In this document: positions 53,684-61,578 of the stretch, one piece after another
Layout: each line of letters opens with the position of its first letter
Numbering within the stretch: the first letter of the stretch is position 1
Assembly: GCF_021864535.1 (NCBI RefSeq)
Contig: NZ_JAKJIC010000010.1
Span: forward strand, 62,001-126,000
Direction: 5' to 3'
From: Oryzibacter oryziterrae
Lineage (GTDB): Bacteria > Pseudomonadota > Alphaproteobacteria > Rhizobiales > Pleomorphomonadaceae
DNA length: 64,000 bases
Notes under the pieces: generated by a model
Told to the model about the DNA's origin: nothing
Seen by the model: the letters and a program-made list of their open reading frames with translations, nothing else
The model's database searches: none
Program-made: the position numbers and the translations under genes

Positions 53684-54958
53684 ATGTTCAAACTGAAGAC
53701 CGCTCTTGCAGCGACTGCCGCCATCCTGTCGTTTGCCTTGCCGGCATGGGCTGATACGCCAGTCACTCTCAAGTTCTATCATCCGCAGCTGCCGTGGATC
53801 GGCGCTGTGATCGAGAGCTTCAATGCCACGCACAAGGACGTGGTGATCGAGGATCAGGCCCCGGCTGAGAATTACAGCGCCGGCGACCAGAATGTCATTC
53901 GCGGCCTGATGACCGACTCCGCCCCGGACGTCTATCTGGCGTCCTATTCCGGCGTCCCGAGCCTTGTGACCATCCTCAAGGATCGCAAGCTTGACGTCTC
54001 GCTCGGCAAGTTCATCCAGCAGGAAGGCAACAGCTGGGTCGAGAAGAACTATTCCGACGCCCTGCTCTCTCTCGCCAAGGTCGGGGGCGAGCAATATGCC
54101 ATGCCCTTCACGGCCTCGCTTCCGATCGTCTACGTGAACAAGGAACTCATCGAGAAGGCCGGTGGCAGTGTCGACCAGTTCCCGACCACCTGGGATGGCG
54201 TGATCGAACTGGCCCAGAAGATCAACAAGCTGGGCGATGGCAACATCGGCCTCAACTTCTCCGTTGGCGGCCTCAGCGACGACTGGTTCTGGCAGATGGT
54301 CGTCATGGCCTCCGGCAACAGCATGCTCAATGCGGACGCCACCGGCATCGGTTTCGACAATGAAGCCGGCATGCAGGCTCTGCGCATCACCCAGGACATG
54401 GCGGTCAAGACCGACATGACCGTCTATGCCACGCCGACGCCCGCGACGCAGCAGTTTCTGGCCGGCAAGATCGGCATGGTGATCGAGTCGCCGTCCGAGA
54501 TCGTCGGCTACGGCAAGGCCATCGGCGACCGTTTCACGATGCGCACCGTCAAGTTCCCCTTGATCGACGCCAGGAACGGTGGCTTGCCCGCCGGCGGAGC
54601 GGCCTTGATGATGCTGGCTCAGGACGACAAGAAGCAGGCCGCCGCCTGGGAGTTCATCAAGTACATGACCAGCGCCGAGACTCAGGCGACTGTTTCCAAG
54701 GCAAGCGGCTACATGCCGACCAACAAGCAGGCTGCTGACTTCCTCAAGGATTTCTATGCCGCCAACCCGAACTTCCAGACGGCTTTCCGAGAAATGGATG
54801 CCGCCCGTCCCTGGTTTGCCTATCCGAACAACACGGCTGACGAAGTCTGGAAGGGCGTCGCTCCGGTCCTCGATCAGTTGCAGCGCGGCAAGCTCTCGCC
54901 GGAGGATGCCATGACGAAGATTCGCGACCACGTCGCGTCGGTCATGGCCAACAAGTGA
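53684..54958 (+). CDS. ABC transporter substrate-binding protein (UgpB-like family)
   Basis: 424 residues with a signal peptide (MFKLKTALAATAAILSFAL, cleavage at PAWA-DTP). The mature SBP fold shows PVTLKFYHPQLP, LMTDSAPDVYLASYSG, LPIVYVNKELIEKAGG, IGMVIESPSEIVGYG and KASGYMPTNKQAAD. GYMPTN near the C-terminus is frequent in glycerol-3-phosphate/sugar-type SBPs, but the ligand is not provable. Last in the operon ATPase-permease-permease-SBP, with a terminator just after. The substrate is probably a phosphorylated polyol or diester, given the linked phosphoesterases (inference). Confidence 0.92.
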   Translation: MFKLKTALAATAAILSFALPAWADTPVTLKFYHPQLPWIGAVIESFNATHKDVVIEDQAPAENYSAGDQNVIRGLMTDSAPDVYLASYSGVPSLVTILKDRKLDVSLGKFIQQEGNSWVEKNYSDALLSLAKVGGEQYAMPFTASLPIVYVNKELIEKAGGSVDQFPTTWDGVIELAQKINKLGDGNIGLNFSVGGLSDDWFWQMVVMASGNSMLNADATGIGFDNEAGMQALRITQDMAVKTDMTVYATPTPATQQFLAGKIGMVIESPSEIVGYGKAIGDRFTMRTVKFPLIDARNGGLPAGGAALMMLAQDDKKQAAAWEFIKYMTSAETQATVSKASGYMPTNKQAADFLKDFYAANPNFQTAFREMDAARPWFAYPNNTADEVWKGVAPVLDQLQRGKLSPEDAMTKIRDHVASVMANK

Positions 54959-55002
54959 TCTTCCGGCCGGTTGATCTCTAGAAGCGTCTATCCGTTCAAA
55001 CT

Positions 55003-55029
55003 GAAAGCCCTGGCACTGCCGGGGCTTTC
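55003..55029 (+). terminator. Intrinsic terminator of the ABC operon
   Basis: GAAAGCCCTGGC and GCCGGGGCTTTC form a 12-bp stem (one G-U pair) with a 3-nt loop, followed by GCTTTCATT. It lies 45 bp after the binding-protein stop. The rest of the ~200-bp gap to the next gene has nothing recognised. Confidence 0.75.
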
Positions 55030-55161
55030 GCTTTCATTCCATCCTGCGATGCTGCCACCGATTGACGGTAGCCGGCACTCGATCGTCCCGACCGTGCACC
55101 TGGTCTGTGGGGAACGAGCTCGGTTCTGGCGTCAGGCCGACCTCAAGGCCCCATGGCCCGG

Positions 55162-55383
55162 CTAGTTTGCCATAACCCCATCGGTCCCGTTCATGTCGAG
55201 ATCTCTCCGGACAAGCGTGTTCTCTGGAACCGAGCGCTCATAGCGTTCGGAGAGATCGCGTATGTGGTAGTAGAGGCCATAGCGCTCTTTCGGCATGACC
55301 TTGGTGATGCGGCAATTGAGCGTCGTGCCGATTGTTTCATCGAAGTAGACGACTGGATCGCCGACGGAGAAGTGTTCAGGCAT
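55162..55383 (-). CDS. 73-residue KOW/Tudor-like small protein, cassette copy B
   Basis: PEHFSVGDPVVYFDETIGTTLNCRI, then VMPKERYGLYYHIRDLSERYERSVPENTLVRR. It is the same length as copy A at 44951 and collinear with it, with most substitutions conservative. Start ATG 55383; the longer frame upstream is not conserved in copy A. It is divergent from the membrane protein at 55953. Confidence 0.75.
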   Translation of the reverse strand: MPEHFSVGDPVVYFDETIGTTLNCRITKVMPKERYGLYYHIRDLSERYERSVPENTLVRRDLDMNGTDGVMAN

Positions 55384-55952
55384 TTTGCTTTCCTGCCGAT
55401 CTGCCCCAATCTTGAAAAGGGGCCGCTTGGTTTGGGCAGTGGCTTGGGCGTCACTGGCTGTATGGGGCATGCCCTCAGCTAGGAGAGCGCCACACTCTCT
55501 GGGCCGGGAGCATCCGGTCGGACCCGCGGCTTTGCCTGCGGAGCCTTCGCATCACAGACTATTCGCCGCTTTGAGCCAAACCAGCATCGGAAGCTACCAA
55601 CAATGTCCCATCCGGCGGCCACCTGAGCCGGCGCAACGCAGCGCGTGAGTAGATTCCGAGCCTCGCGCGCAAGGGCCGCAGAGCTATCCTGCGGTAAAAG
55701 ATGAGCCGAGCCGCGTGAAAAGCCTTTTGAGCCGAGCCAAGGGAAAGCTCCTGTCTGGCGATTGTGCCCCTTGCAAGAACGGGCCTCTCTGTCGCAAGTC
55801 CAGACAGGCGCTCCCCACTTCTTCCTGAAACAGACCCTGTTCCGCCGATCCGATTGCGGCTTCGAGCATTTCGAGACGAAGGCCGTGCGAGCCCCTCTTG
55901 TGACCCGGCAGGCCCGACCTGCGTTCAGGTCACCAAGCGATGGAGACAGACA
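55384..55952. other. 569-bp divergent intergenic region, cassette copy B
   Basis: Same length and same conserved blocks as copy A (45173-45748). These include the 21-bp identical block at 55646-55666 followed by CTGCGGTA, TGAGCCGAGCCGCG, GGGAAAGCTCC and TTCAGGTCACCAAGC. No gene is seen. The blocks likely hold the promoters of both divergent genes. Confidence 0.6.
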
Positions 55953-56168
55953 ATGCCCACCGATTTACCCAACTCGCAGCGCCCGGCCGGAATGCCATTC
56001 GCAAACAAGGTGTGGCTGATCATTGTTATCGCCGGTGTGGCTGCGGTCGGCTGGATCTATTTGGGGCCAAGCCCGAAGGCTCCGACGCCGGCTCCCAAGG
56101 CCGACATGTCCACAGGGACCGAGGCGCCTGCATCGAGCGCCACGACCACGGTACCGGCCAAGCCATAA
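55953..56168 (+). CDS. Membrane-anchored short-tailed protein, cassette copy B
   Basis: 71 residues: MPTDLPNSQRPAGMPFANK, one membrane helix (VWLIIVIAGVAAVGWIYLGP), then a short Pro/Ala/Thr tail ending TVPAKP. It is homologous to the first ~55 residues and last few residues of the protein at 45749, but lacks the TPSTT repeats. ATG 55953 follows GGAG. 144 bp downstream begins the giant CheB-CheR protein on the same strand. Confidence 0.72.
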   Translation: MPTDLPNSQRPAGMPFANKVWLIIVIAGVAAVGWIYLGPSPKAPTPAPKADMSTGTEAPASSATTTVPAKP

Positions 56169-56312
56169 GACTGGCGACGGCTGCAAGGCCCAATCTTGTC
56201 CCTTTCCCAGCCCGGGCATGCTGCCAACGGTCGATTCCACCCCGTCCTGTCTCCCGATGTGCTAGAATGCACAAGTCTCGTCCAATCCGAGACAAGGCAG
56301 AAATCGAGCGAA

Positions 56313-59300
56313 ATGACCGAGAGCATCCGTCCTGAGACAGGGGCTCCATCGCCGCTGCGCCATCCAGTGCTGCAATCCGGGGCGCCGCCCGGATCTGCGG
56401 TATCCTTCCCCGTGGTTGCCATCGGCGCCTCGGCCGGCGGCCTTGATGCCTGCCGCAAGCTGATTGCTGCCCTGCCCCCCAACACCGGCATGGCCTTCCT
56501 GCTGGTCCAGCATCTCGATCCCTCCCATGAGAGCCTTCTGGTCGATCTGCTGGCCGGCTACACGTCAATGCAGGTGCAGCAGGCGCGCGATGGCCAGGCC
56601 ATCGAGCCGGACCACCTCTATGTGATGCCGCCGGGCACCTATCTGTCCGTCTTGAACGGCGTTCTCGCCCTCAGCGAGCCCAGCGCTCCGCATGGTGCGC
56701 GCCTGCCCTTCGATTTTCTCCTCAACTCGCTGGCGGAAAACTTCGGCTCCCGCGTCATCTGCGTCGTCCTGTCCGGCAATGGTGCCGACGGCAGTCTGGG
56801 GCTGCAATCGGTCAAGGCGGCGAAGGGGCTTGTCCTCGCACAGGATCCGCTCGACGCGACCTATGACGGCATGCCGAAAAGCGCCATCGCGACAGGCCTT
56901 GTGGACAGCGTGCTCCCTGTCGCACAAATGCCGCGCGCCCTGGCGGCGCATCAACAGACCATCGAGTCCTCGCAAGCGTCGACCAGTCGGGCCGGGACGA
57001 TCGGCCCGAGCGACCTTGAAGCCATCCTCGATCTCGTCCGCACGAGAACCGTCCATGATTTCACGCCATACAAGCGAGGGACGCTTCAGCGCAGGATCGA
57101 GCGGCGCATGGAGACGGCGTCCAACGGCCCGCTGACCGCAACCCAGTATCTCAACTTGCTGGGACAAAGCCGGCAGGAACTTGATCAACTGGTGCAAGAT
57201 CTCCTGATCAACGTCACGCAGTTCTTTCGCGACCCGCAAATCCTCGACCGCATGGTCGCCGGCCTGTTGCCCGAGTTGATCCGCAAGCACCCCAAGGGGC
57301 GCCCCTTTCGTGTCTGGATCGCCGGCTGCAGCTCAGGGGAAGAGGCCTATTCGCTCGCCATCCTGTTGCTGGAATGCGTTGAAGCCGAACGACTGGATCT
57401 CAAGCTTCAGGTCTTTGCCTCTGACGTCGACCCCGAAGCGATCGCGACGGCCCGCGCCGGTCTCTATCCAGCAAGCATCGAAGCCGATGTGTCGCCCGAG
57501 CGCCTGGCCAAGTTCTTCCTGAAGGAAGAACAGAGATACCGGATTGCTCCCGGTTTGCGCGCTTCGATCGTCTTCACTGTCCAGGACCTGCTGACCGATC
57601 CGCCCTTTTCCCATCTCGATCTGATTTCCTGCCGCAACGTGCTGATCTACCTTGGGCTCGCGGCGCAGGCCAAGGTCATCGATCTCTTCCATTTTGCGCT
57701 CAACACAAACGGCACCCTCCTGCTGGGCAGCGCCGAGACGATCAAGGCAGATGACGACCGCTTCGAGTTGGTATCGAAGACAGATCGGGTCTATCGACGC
57801 ACCGAGCGCCCCCACGTAAGGGGGAGAAACTTTGGCGCCAGCGCCAGCACAGGTCTGCGCCCGCCCGCGCGCGCTGGCGCTGACCTCGGCAGTGTGCGGC
57901 AAAACGATCTTGCCGACCTCTGTCGACGGAAGGTGCTGGAGGCCTATGCACCGGCCACGGTTCTCGTCAACCGCCGGCACGAATGCATGTTCTTCCTGGG
58001 CCCGACCGAAAGATTCCTGTCGCTGCCCAAGGGAACGCCCAGCTACGACTTGTTCGCCATGGTCCCGGCGTTGATACACACCGCGCTGCGGTCCGCGTTG
58101 CGGCAAGCCGAGACGGAAAGGCGGCACGTTGTCGTACCTGCCGCGCCTTCGGCGAGCTTGAGTGCGCACAGGCTGTCGATCTCCATCGATCCGGTGCAAA
58201 GCGAGGGCGAAACCTTCTTCCTGGTCAGCTTTGAGGAAAAGCCACGAACCGCCGAGCCCTCATCCCTGAGAGTGAATGGCGCCGAAGACGCACGGGTCGA
58301 GCAACTGTCTCAGGAACTGGCGGCAACCCGCGCCGAGCTCCAGCACGCCGTCCGCGACCTTGAGGTTTCCGCGACAGAACAGAAAGCGATCTACGAAGAG
58401 GCGCTGTCGGTCAACGAGGAGTACCAGTCTACCAACGAGGAACTGCTGGCCTCCAAGGAGGAGTTGCAGTCGCTCAACGAAGAACTGACCGTACTCAACA
58501 CAGAGCTGCAGGAAACGCTCGACAGGCAGCGCACGACGGCCAACGACTTGCGGAATGTGCTGTTCAGCACGGACATCGCCACGATTTTCCTCGATCAGGA
58601 CTTTCGCATTCGCTTCTTCACACCGGCCGCCACATCCGTCTTCACGATCTTGCCCGGAGACATCGGCCGCCCGCTGGCCAACCTGCGATCCATGGTGATC
58701 GACGACGGTCTGCTGGCCGATGCGCAGGCCGTGCTCAAAAGTCAGGTGCCGCGGGAACGCGAGATCAGCGCGGAAGGTCCCGCCTGGTACGTGCGCCGCA
58801 TCCTTCCCTACCGAACCCAGTCCGACGGCGTCGAGGGCGTCGTCATCACCTTCACGGACATCACCGAACGCCGCCGCATCTCCGAGGCACTGACCTTGGC
58901 CGAGCACCGGGCGCAAAGGGCCAATCTGGCCAAATCCCGGTTCCTCGCCGCCGCCAGCCACGACCTGCGCCAGCCGCTCCAAACCCTGAGCCTGCTGCAT
59001 GGCCTCCTCGCCAAGCGGGTCGAAGGGGACAAGGGCCAGGACTTGATGCGGCGCTTCGAAGACACTCTGGGTGTCATGGGCGGCATGCTGAACACCCTGC
59101 TCGACATCAACCAGATCGAAGCGGGAACCATTCAGGCCGACATCAGGCCGTTTGCCGTGTCCATCCTGCTCCAGCGCATCTCCGACGAGTTCTCCTTTCT
59201 GGCGGAAGCCAAGGGCCTCGATCTGCGCGTCATTCCGAGCAGTCTCGTCGTCCACAGCGATCCGGACCTGCTGGGTCAGATGCTGCGGAATCTCGTCGCC

Positions 59301-60662
59301 AATGCCGTGAAATACACCGCCAAGGGCCGGGTCCTGGTGGGTTGCCGGCACCGGTCCGACCGCGTCGACATCGAGGTCTGGGACACCGGCCTCGGCATCC
59401 CCGCCGACCAGCAGCAAGCCATCTTCGAGGAGTATCATCAGGTCGACAATGTGGCCCGACAGAGAGACCGCGGTCTCGGTCTTGGTCTTGCCATCGTCAG
59501 GCGGCTCGGGACACTTCTGAACGCGACGGTGGACGTCGGCTCCACGCTCGGCAAGGGCTCGGTCTTCACCCTGGGTATCCCGACCATCGATCTGGAGACC
59601 ACGCCGGGTCCGCTCGCGACCGCACGAACTGGTGGCGGTGCTGGTCCTGCTTCGTCGGTCACCGGCAACATCCTGGTGATCGAGGACGACCCCGCCGTCC
59701 GCGACCTTCTGGAGGCTTCGCTGCGAGGCGAAGGCCACCGCGTGGCCGTCGCAGCCGACGGCAATGTTGCGATCGAGGCGGTGGCCCGCCGCTCCTTCCA
59801 CCCGGACCTCGTCCTGGCCGACTTCAACCTGCCCGGTGGGCGTGACGGCCTCAAGATTGCCGCGGAGATCCGACACCTCCTCAACCGGAGCGTTCCGGTC
59901 GTCATTCTGAGTGGCGACATCGCCACGGCGACACTCCACGACATCGCCGGCCAGAACTGCGTCCATCTCACCAAGCCGATAGGATTGCCCGATCTCTACC
60001 GACTGATCGACACCTTGCTGCGCAAGGGCGCGGCACAGGAGGCGCCAGCAGCCGTTGCGCCGGCGTCGCTGGTCCAGATCGTCGATGACGACGACGCCAT
60101 CCTCGACACGTTGCGGCTGGTGCTTGAGGCCGATGGGCGGGCGGTGGAAACCTTTGCCAGCGCAGAAGCCTTCCTCGCAACCTATGTCCCGCATCGGCAA
60201 GGCTGCCTGCTGGTGGACGCGTACCTGCCAGGCATGAGCGGCCTTGAGCTTCTCGCCCGTCTCAGCAAGGACGTCGACCATCCACCCGCGATCATGATCA
60301 CCGGCAACAGCGACGTCGGCATGGCCGTGCAGGCAATGAAGGCTGGAGCGCTCGATTTCATCGATAAGCCCATCGGTTCGGCGGAGTTGCTGGCGGTGAT
60401 CGATCGGGCGATCGAACAGGCGTCCGACCAGGCCAAGCGCACCGACTGGCGCGACAGCTCCGCAAGGCGCCTCGCAGGCCTGACCCCGCGCCAGCATCAG
60501 ATCATGGATCTTGTCCTCGCCGGTCAACCGAGCAAGATCATCGCCGCCGACCTCGGCATCAGCCAGCGCACGGTGGAGAACCACCGCGCCTCGATCATGA
60601 AGCGGACGGGAACGAAATCGCTCCCCGAACTGGCCCGACTGGTGCTGACATCGGCCGGCTAG
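56313..60662 (+). CDS. CheB-CheR-PAS-histidine kinase-REC-REC-LuxR signalling protein
   Basis: About 1449 residues in one chain. The CheB methylesterase domain (VVAIGASAGGLDACR Ser, LLVQHLDPSHES His, LSGNGADGSLG Asp) spans roughly 35-220. CheR follows (FRDPQILDRMVAGLLP, IAGCSSGEEAYSLAI SAM loop, FASDVDPEAIATARAG, ISCRNVLIYL) to ~510. A coiled-coil (SVNEEYQSTNEELLASKEEL) and a PAS domain lie near 700-850. The kinase has ASHDLRQPLQTLSLLHG (His), NLVANAVKYT and DTGLGIP. Then come REC1 (VIEDDPAVRDLL, LADFNLPGG), REC2 (VDDDDAILDTL, VDAYLPGMSG, DFIDKPIGSA) and a C-terminal FixJ/LuxR HTH (LTPRQHQIMDLV, KIIAADLGISQRTVENHRAS). A TTG at 56196 would add 39 codons. Its target genes are unknown. Confidence 0.92.
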   Translation: MTESIRPETGAPSPLRHPVLQSGAPPGSAVSFPVVAIGASAGGLDACRKLIAALPPNTGMAFLLVQHLDPSHESLLVDLLAGYTSMQVQQARDGQAIEPDHLYVMPPGTYLSVLNGVLALSEPSAPHGARLPFDFLLNSLAENFGSRVICVVLSGNGADGSLGLQSVKAAKGLVLAQDPLDATYDGMPKSAIATGLVDSVLPVAQMPRALAAHQQTIESSQASTSRAGTIGPSDLEAILDLVRTRTVHDFTPYKRGTLQRRIERRMETASNGPLTATQYLNLLGQSRQELDQLVQDLLINVTQFFRDPQILDRMVAGLLPELIRKHPKGRPFRVWIAGCSSGEEAYSLAILLLECVEAERLDLKLQVFASDVDPEAIATARAGLYPASIEADVSPERLAKFFLKEEQRYRIAPGLRASIVFTVQDLLTDPPFSHLDLISCRNVLIYLGLAAQAKVIDLFHFALNTNGTLLLGSAETIKADDDRFELVSKTDRVYRRTERPHVRGRNFGASASTGLRPPARAGADLGSVRQNDLADLCRRKVLEAYAPATVLVNRRHECMFFLGPTERFLSLPKGTPSYDLFAMVPALIHTALRSALRQAETERRHVVVPAAPSASLSAHRLSISIDPVQSEGETFFLVSFEEKPRTAEPSSLRVNGAEDARVEQLSQELAATRAELQHAVRDLEVSATEQKAIYEEALSVNEEYQSTNEELLASKEELQSLNEELTVLNTELQETLDRQRTTANDLRNVLFSTDIATIFLDQDFRIRFFTPAATSVFTILPGDIGRPLANLRSMVIDDGLLADAQAVLKSQVPREREISAEGPAWYVRRILPYRTQSDGVEGVVITFTDITERRRISEALTLAEHRAQRANLAKSRFLAAASHDLRQPLQTLSLLHGLLAKRVEGDKGQDLMRRFEDTLGVMGGMLNTLLDINQIEAGTIQADIRPFAVSILLQRISDEFSFLAEAKGLDLRVIPSSLVVHSDPDLLGQMLRNLVANAVKYTAKGRVLVGCRHRSDRVDIEVWDTGLGIPADQQQAIFEEYHQVDNVARQRDRGLGLGLAIVRRLGTLLNATVDVGSTLGKGSVFTLGIPTIDLETTPGPLATARTGGGAGPASSVTGNILVIEDDPAVRDLLEASLRGEGHRVAVAADGNVAIEAVARRSFHPDLVLADFNLPGGRDGLKIAAEIRHLLNRSVPVVILSGDIATATLHDIAGQNCVHLTKPIGLPDLYRLIDTLLRKGAAQEAPAAVAPASLVQIVDDDDAILDTLRLVLEADGRAVETFASAEAFLATYVPHRQGCLLVDAYLPGMSGLELLARLSKDVDHPPAIMITGNSDVGMAVQAMKAGALDFIDKPIGSAELLAVIDRAIEQASDQAKRTDWRDSSARRLAGLTPRQHQIMDLVLAGQPSKIIAADLGISQRTVENHRASIMKRTGTKSLPELARLVLTSAG

Positions 60663-60890
60663 AGACGGCATCGGCGGCGTTGCCGCTTCTGCTCTTGAAA
60701 AGCGACCATCCCGCTGCGGCCACGCCCCTCGGTTTGGTTGCCAGCCTCCCAAGTCAGGCCAGAACCGACGGTTCGACTTTCCGACCCTGCCTGTGGGAAA
60801 AACGCTCCCCACAGAACAGCCTTGTTGAAGCCTTCAGCCCATGAAATACGATAGCTCTCCTGCGCTTGCGGATGGATGGGACGACACAAC

Positions 60891-61265
60891 ATGATTGGCC
60901 TGCGATTGCAGTTACGGATCGGCACCGACACGCGGATCGGACCGGGAAAGATCATTCTGCTCGAGACTGTCGCCAGGACCGGGTCGATCTCGGCCGCGGC
61001 GCGCGAGATGGAAATGACCTATCGCCGGGCCTGGGAGTTGATCGACCACATGAACAAGGCCTTCGGTCAGCCGCTGATCCATGGACAGACTGGCAAGGCT
61101 GGTGGCGCCTCGCTCACCGAGTTCGGGCTGAAGGTGATCGAGACCTATCGTCGGATCGAGCTCGACGCCAAGGCCGTCGCCGCGCCGCATCTTGAGTCGC
61201 TGGGCGCCATCGTGCCGACTGTTTCCGTCGATCTGTCGCAAAGCGCGACAGAGGACGACGATTGA
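60891..61265 (+). CDS. ModE N-terminal-domain-like winged-helix regulator
   Basis: 124 residues, one domain: GLRLQLRIGTDTRIGPGKIILLETV, helix-turn-helix TGSISAAAREMEMTYRRAWELIDHM, NKAFGQPLIHGQTGKAGGASLTEFGLKVIETYRRIE. This is the DNA-binding half of ModE without the molybdate-binding Mop domains. It is next to a Mo/W aldehyde oxidoreductase, so regulation by metal or pterin supply is likely but unproven. A second in-frame ATG at 60876 is possible. Single-domain ModE forms may sense via a partner or act constitutively. Confidence 0.88.
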   Translation: MIGLRLQLRIGTDTRIGPGKIILLETVARTGSISAAAREMEMTYRRAWELIDHMNKAFGQPLIHGQTGKAGGASLTEFGLKVIETYRRIELDAKAVAAPHLESLGAIVPTVSVDLSQSATEDDD

Positions 61266-61578
61266 GCTTTTCAGATACTTTTGACCTTCGTATTTCGCAT
61301 GCTTTTATGGCATTCAGATCATAATTACATGCTTTTTACATTCTAGTCGTTTCATCCATTTATATCATTGCGTTGCGCCATTTTTCCCTTCGGATTGGCG
61401 ATCAAGAAGACAATTATGTCTTTGAAATCACAATATAAACTCATGAGTACTTCCCCTATTTGCGGAAGCTCCGGCAATAGAAGACAATATTTCTCAGAAC
61501 AGAAATCCAGTTTTGGATCTGCTGATAGAAATCTTGGGCAAACTTAGGTGGCCCGGTGGCGCTCGGAGGAAACAGGAA
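61266..61578 (+). promoter_or_regulatory. AT-rich leader upstream of the aldehyde oxidoreductase, with repeats
   Basis: Far more AT-rich than the rest of the window. CATGCTTTTATGGCATTC (61298-61315) and CATGCTTTTTACATTC (61328-61343) are direct repeats 30 bp apart (three helix turns), so they could be tandem regulator sites, for example for the adjacent ModE-like protein. A partial FNR-like half-site (ATCAA) occurs in GGCGATCAAGAAG (about 61398-61410). No gene is seen before the ATG at 61579, which has GGAGGAAACAGGAA upstream. Confidence 0.5.

Noticed and set aside
58260-60812. 850-codon minus-strand frame opposite the CheB-CheR kinase gene
   Set aside because: Antisense shadow in GC-rich coding DNA; no ribosome-binding site or domain.
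61390-61412. FNR/FixK box upstream of the aldehyde oxidoreductase
   Set aside because: Only the ATCAA half is clear; the TTGAT half is degenerate, so oxygen control is not supported by sequence.
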